64,000 bases of DNA from Hedera helix. Its lineage: Eukaryota > Streptophyta > Magnoliopsida > Apiales > Araliaceae. The stretch's first letter is position 1. Each line of letters opens with the position of its first letter. The notes below the pieces were generated by a model. That model was not told the origin of the DNA. It ran no database searches and worked only from the letters and a program-made list of their open reading frames with translations. Where the stretch lies: assembly GCA_947179155.2 (NCBI GenBank), contig OX359264.1:54409702-54473701 (forward strand), read 5' to 3'. Positions 59,470 to 64,000 of this stretch are shown in pieces. The position numbers and the translations under genes are program-made.

Positions 59470-61689
59470 CCCTTCTTATCTTTGGCTTGGAGGAAAGGAA
59501 TATTGCATCATTACTTGTACTTCCAATTTCCTCTCATATGACATACACTACTAATATAACTTAGTTTCAGATTCAGATACTAGCCAAAATTGATTATTTT
59601 TATCAGCATGCATCCTTAGGCTTTTTTTAGTGCTTTATCATGACATTCGAATCATATCCGATACTCATCACAAAAATAGAAATTAGTCGCAATAAAAAAA
59701 TAAAATAAAAACTTTGTGCCGATAGCCATGTGCTTTTGTAACAGGAAAATGATATATATTGCGAAAGTTTTTTTAATTGCCGATTTTTTGATTGTCAGTT
59801 ACATAGAGAAGTATTACTGATAATCTTTTTGAAGATATGTGCAATAAATGTCACAATACGGTACATTATGCATGCATTCCACAAGGCATAATATGGTATT
59901 TTGTGCACAACTGACACATCTACATCATCCTCTAAATACAAAGTAGCTTGTGAAAAAGATTTGATAAGTGGTGTAGTGCATGACATAAGATGATAAGATA
60001 TAATAGTAATACTAGAGAACATTAACACTTGCTTTCTTTTGTTTACTAGTCAGTGGGAGGCGGGAGCAAGCAAGGATTGACATAGAAAGGATTTGTTGAT
60101 GGACCAAGCTATGTGCACTCACTAGGTGGTGGGGATGGATATATGCCCATAAGTTTGTCCACACACCTTCATTTTTAAATTATATTATATGGGAATTGTC
60201 GGTAAAACCAGTGTAGTTTTATCATTCAACTAGAACATTAGTTTAAGGGAAAATTAAAGAATTTATCATGGTAAAATAGTTATAAATTGTGTAATTATTA
60301 CTTGTCATGGTAAAAAAATGGTGATATATACACACCTTATATTGATAGTTACACTCCAGTTATTTATTTACTCTTAATAAATGAGACCCCAATTCACTGA
60401 ATTATAATTTGTCTGTTTTGCCTAAAAACCTGTTACACATAATAAATACGAAATAAAATATAACTTGATTTTACAATTATTAACTATTTATAAATAAAAA
60501 AAATTAATACAATACAGCTGCTGATTTTTTTTTATAAAAAAAATATCATCTTGATGCCAGATAAAATAGTGTATTGACTTTTTCCTAAAAGTTTGCAACG
60601 TTCATTATCATTCGGTGGAGTGCCACAATTCTTTCTTATTATAATTATATTTCCTTCTTTTGGTTACAATTTTTTTAATGTTTGTTTATTTATAAATAAT
60701 ATTAAATTTTAATTAGCAAATACTTTTTTTTTAATCACATGCATTATGTGTGCCAGGTTACTAAAATTTAAATATAAGAAAATCAACAAACACCTTGTAA
60801 CATTGGATCATTCTAAGGTTTAGGCCAATCTTCGAAGTATCTAGCTTTATTTTTGTATTTGTATTGCACGAGTATGATACAATGGATTGCCAAAAAAAAA
60901 TCTTAATTACAATAATCTTTCCTTCTTTTATTACAATTTGTTAGTGTTCGGTTATTTTTAAATAATATTATCTATAAATAACACCAAATTTTAATTATAA
61001 AATACTTTCTGGTCACACGCACAGAGTGTGTCAGGTTGCTATAATTTAAATTAAAAAAATAATCAATAATTGTCTTTTAATTTTAAAAAAATTATAAACG
61101 AATTTTAAAATTAAGTTTTGTTTTTTCTTGTAATTATTGTGTTAAGAGGCTCAGGGTAGATAGTAATTGTGAAATTTAAAAGTATTTTAATAAGGATAAA
61201 TTAGTTACTTTCTTATCTTTGGTGTGCAACTATTAGATAGGGTGTGCATATATCAACACGCCAGTAAAATGGCTTAACTGATCACATTAGATTTCATTTC
61301 AAAATTTCTCGCAAATTACCTACATTATAAAATATGTTGCGGATATTAGCAATCCATATATAATTTATTCTCTTATAATTTCATCTTCTTTTTTTTTTTT
61401 CTTTTTCTTTCTAAGAAATGACTTTTTAACAAAGTCCAAGTGAGGGTATTTATTCTACACACCTTTTTACACTTATTTTTTGGCCCCCGTTATTTGTTTT
61501 AACGTAAAAGCTGGGGTATTGCCATATTTTAAATTTTCAATATACACATCTTAAAATAATAGTAATATTTTCAGCGTAATATTACTTTTTAATTTATTTT
61601 TAATAATTTTTAGTACTTTTAATATAACAAGAATAATTATGTACAATAACAACATAGATAAATTTAAAAAATAAATATAAACACACAAC
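59470..61689. other. AT-rich intergenic DNA
   Basis: No gene supported. Two stretches around 60620-60790 and 60900-61060 resemble each other (shared TCCTTCTTTT, a TTTAAATAATATTA-like block and a GTGTGxCAGGTT block), suggesting an old duplication. Confidence 0.4.
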
Positions 61690-61800
61690 AATTAAATATT
61701 ATATTTATTTATATTATTAAAAAATAAAATCTGATATTAAAATTTATGTCATACTCTATTTTTTAATAATATAAATAAATATAATATTTAATATAATATT
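61690..61800. repeat. AT-rich fold-back repeat, copy 2
   Basis: Arms AATATTATATTTATTTATAT and its inverted partner ATAAATAAATATAATATTTA surround a spacer of about 30 bases. Same family as 44458-44571. Confidence 0.6.
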
Positions 61801-63320
61801 TAATTATTATATGTATAGACTTGTTCAAATTTAAATACACGAAGCACTTTCAATTAAGATAATGAGATGAGTATTACACTATTGATAATTAATGCCGGCC
61901 ACTTTTCAATTACAAGTTGTAAGCTCATAATAAATTAAAGAAATTAAAGTTTTTAGGGCCCTACCTTAGAATTGATGTTTAAACCTAACAGTTTAATTGG
62001 TTAAAATAAGAATCAGGCAAATAAACAAACCGATTTAGCCTAGAAACCGTTTTTTCAACGAACCGGTCAAAACTCTGTTGACCATGGGTCGAACCGGTGA
62101 TTTAACCAGTAAAATCGGTTAGTTAACTCAATAAACCAGTTTTAAAATATTTTTTAATATTTTTTTTGTATAAAAATATTTTTATTTTTAAAATTAGATA
62201 TTTTTAATAATATTATAGCATAATTTCACTATATTTTAGTTTATAAAAAATTATATGTTTTAAAATTTTATTAATTATTAATAATATATATTTATACCGT
62301 CAATTGGTTCAATAACGGTTTGACTACTAGTTGAACCAGTAATTCATTCATCCAGTACCATTTCTGATTCAATGATCAATTTGGGTCTAAAAATATCAGT
62401 TTAAATATTTAAATTATCGAATTCTGAAAGTTAAAAACTTTTTCAGATCCATTAAGAAGATGCTTGCAGCGTCTTAACGATCAAATTAGGGTTCCAAACA
62501 AATATAATTTTTGGGTATTTTGTTAAGTGTGTGAAGAAGATATATCTCAAATAATCTGTATAACTTTTGATTGGGGTTCCTAATGAATCTAGTTTAGCAC
62601 CAACACATCCTTGTTTAGCTGGACCTTGTTTATTATATAAAGCTTAAGAGTATAATTTCAACTCATCTATATATCTATCTGACTAATGTTTGGCGTCTTA
62701 ATTTTTTTTGGTAAAGTTAAAAATTATTTGCGGGCGCTATCTTAATGCTGACTAAGAAAAAAAAAATATAGCAACAACCGTTAACTTTGATGTCGGCAAA
62801 GGAAAAAAAAATTAGGACAAGTAACAGTGGTTTCATCTCACTTAATATACAGTTATGGTCTCACGCTGTGCTTAAATATGTTTTGGGCTTTTAAATAAGT
62901 TGTTTTTGACTCAATTGGTAACTGGGAACGGTATAAGCAGCTCCTCATATTTAAGGTCAACCAATTTTTTGAAGGGTTAATTACATATTTTAGTATTTTT
63001 TATGAAAAAATTATAATAAAAATGCATTAAAAACATATTTATAAAAAGAGTGCATTTTTAATCTTTTATTTACATAATAAATACAGTTAGTTTTAGTTTA
63101 AATTAATTGGAGTGATGATGTGGTCATGATCCCTTTAATTTAGTTGGGTAATTTCAAAATTTTAAATTCTAATTAAATTCACTTATCTTTCTCTTTCTTC
63201 CATTTTCTCTTCTTCGGACATTTTCATCTTCTCCATCTTTCTCTTTCCTCTATTTTTCGTTTTCTCTTTCCCCCATTTTCATCTTCTCCATCTTCTTCCG
63301 CCGTTTTTTTTTTCATCTTT
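61801..63320. other. Intergenic DNA with a CCGGTT-rich repeat
   Basis: Between about 62030 and 62400, GAACCGGT and ACCGGT-like motifs recur in both orientations, a composition typical of dispersed plant repeats, but no clean ends were found. A pyrimidine-rich stretch (CTTTCTCTTTC) covers 63185-63320. No gene is supported. Confidence 0.35.
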
Positions 63321-63480
63321 CACGTTCATGGTGATAGTTGTGGCGGAGAAAGAAGATGGTGGTAGTTGTGGCAGAGGAAGAAAATGATGGTGGTTGTGGC
63401 GGGAGAAGAAGATGATAGTAGAGGCGGAAGAAGATGGTGGTAGTTGTGGCGGAGGAAGAATATGGTGGTGGTGGAGGAAT
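63321..63480. repeat. Purine-rich minisatellite
   Basis: Degenerate units of about 30-35 bases containing GTGGTAGTTGTGGCGGAGGA and GAAGAAGATG recur about four times. Read on the plus strand it would be Gly-rich, but no frame continues. Confidence 0.75.
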
Positions 63481-63486
63481 ACATTT

Positions 63487-64000
63487 GTATTAAAGGTTGG
63501 TTACCTCTGTATTAAGGTTTGATTACCTTTGTATTAAGGTTTGGTTACCTTTGTATTAAAGTTTTCGTTTAGTAAATTTAGGTAATCAAACAATAGTATA
63601 TAGGTAACCAAACACTAGTATGAAGGTAACTAATTCTTGAATGTGTAGTAACTAGTTTTGGTTACCTTTGTATTTAGGTTGGTTACCTCTGTATTAAGGT
63701 TTGATTACATTTGTATTAAGGGTTGGTTACCTTTATATTAAAGTTTGGTTACCTTTGTATTAAAAGTTGGTTACTAGTTACCTTTGTATTTAAGGTTGGT
63801 TACCTTTGTATTTAGGTTGGTTACCCCTGTATTAAGGTTTGATTACATTTGTATTAAGGGTTGGTTACCTTTATATTAAAGTTTGGTTTACCTTTGTATT
63901 AAAAGTTGATTACTGGTTACCTTTGTATTTAAGGTTGGTTACATTTATATTAAAGTTTGGTTACCTTTGTATTAAAAGTTAGTTACTGATTATCTTTTGC
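63487..64000. repeat. 22-bp minisatellite reaching the window end
   Basis: The unit GTTTGGTTACCTTTGTATTA plus AG repeats with variants (GATTAC, CTCTG, TATATT) through to the last base. A higher-order period of 138 bases is visible: the block starting TTTAGGTTGGTTACC recurs at 63673 and 63811 with the same order of variants. An interruption at 63560-63650 contains inverted units (GTAACCAAAC). The array continues beyond the window. Confidence 0.85.

Overview
The window is nuclear DNA from a flowering plant, most likely a eudicot. The evidence is multi-exon genes with GT-AG introns, plant-specific families (TIP aquaporin, ABCB6/20-type transporter, DUF1635, MYB48/59-type R2R3-MYB, ATL-type RING-H2), AT-rich intergenic DNA and typical plant transposons. 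The species cannot be named from the sequence.

Five apparently intact protein genes are present. An 11-exon ABCB transporter (8488-17169, +) encodes about 1389 residues and keeps its reading frame across every inferred junction. It is followed tail-to-tail by a single-exon ATL-type RING-H2 E3 ligase (18242-18796, -). Next is a two-exon DUF1635 gene (20762-22992, -) with a 12-codon first exon. A three-exon TIP1-type tonoplast aquaporin lies at 46857-48197 (+), and a three-exon R2R3-MYB of the MYB48/MYB59 type at 55231-56257 (-). Gene models were built by hand from splice signals, phase and remembered family sequences, without transcripts. The five genes do not form an obvious shared pathway: vacuolar water flow, plasma-membrane transport, ubiquitination and transcription are all represented.

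The rest is mostly repeats. A Helitron-like element (about 1402-5794) has a 3' hairpin followed by CTAG. From 24 to 34 kb there are several Stowaway-type MITEs, a 571-bp hAT MITE with a perfect 8-bp target duplication, and two related hAT-like elements. The block 34338-41297 has terminal inverted repeats of about 310 bp (Mutator-like). It carries a higher-order tandem array and a broken GRF zinc-finger gene fragment, and is interrupted by a 2753-bp solo LTR with a perfect 5-bp target duplication. A 580-bp TRIM element, a Tourist-type MITE and a 41-base G run precede the aquaporin gene. A deleted Ty3/Gypsy-type element (51152-53533) lies between the aquaporin and MYB genes. The window ends inside a minisatellite with a 22-bp unit. 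No tRNA, rRNA, CRISPR array or organelle-type gene was recognised.
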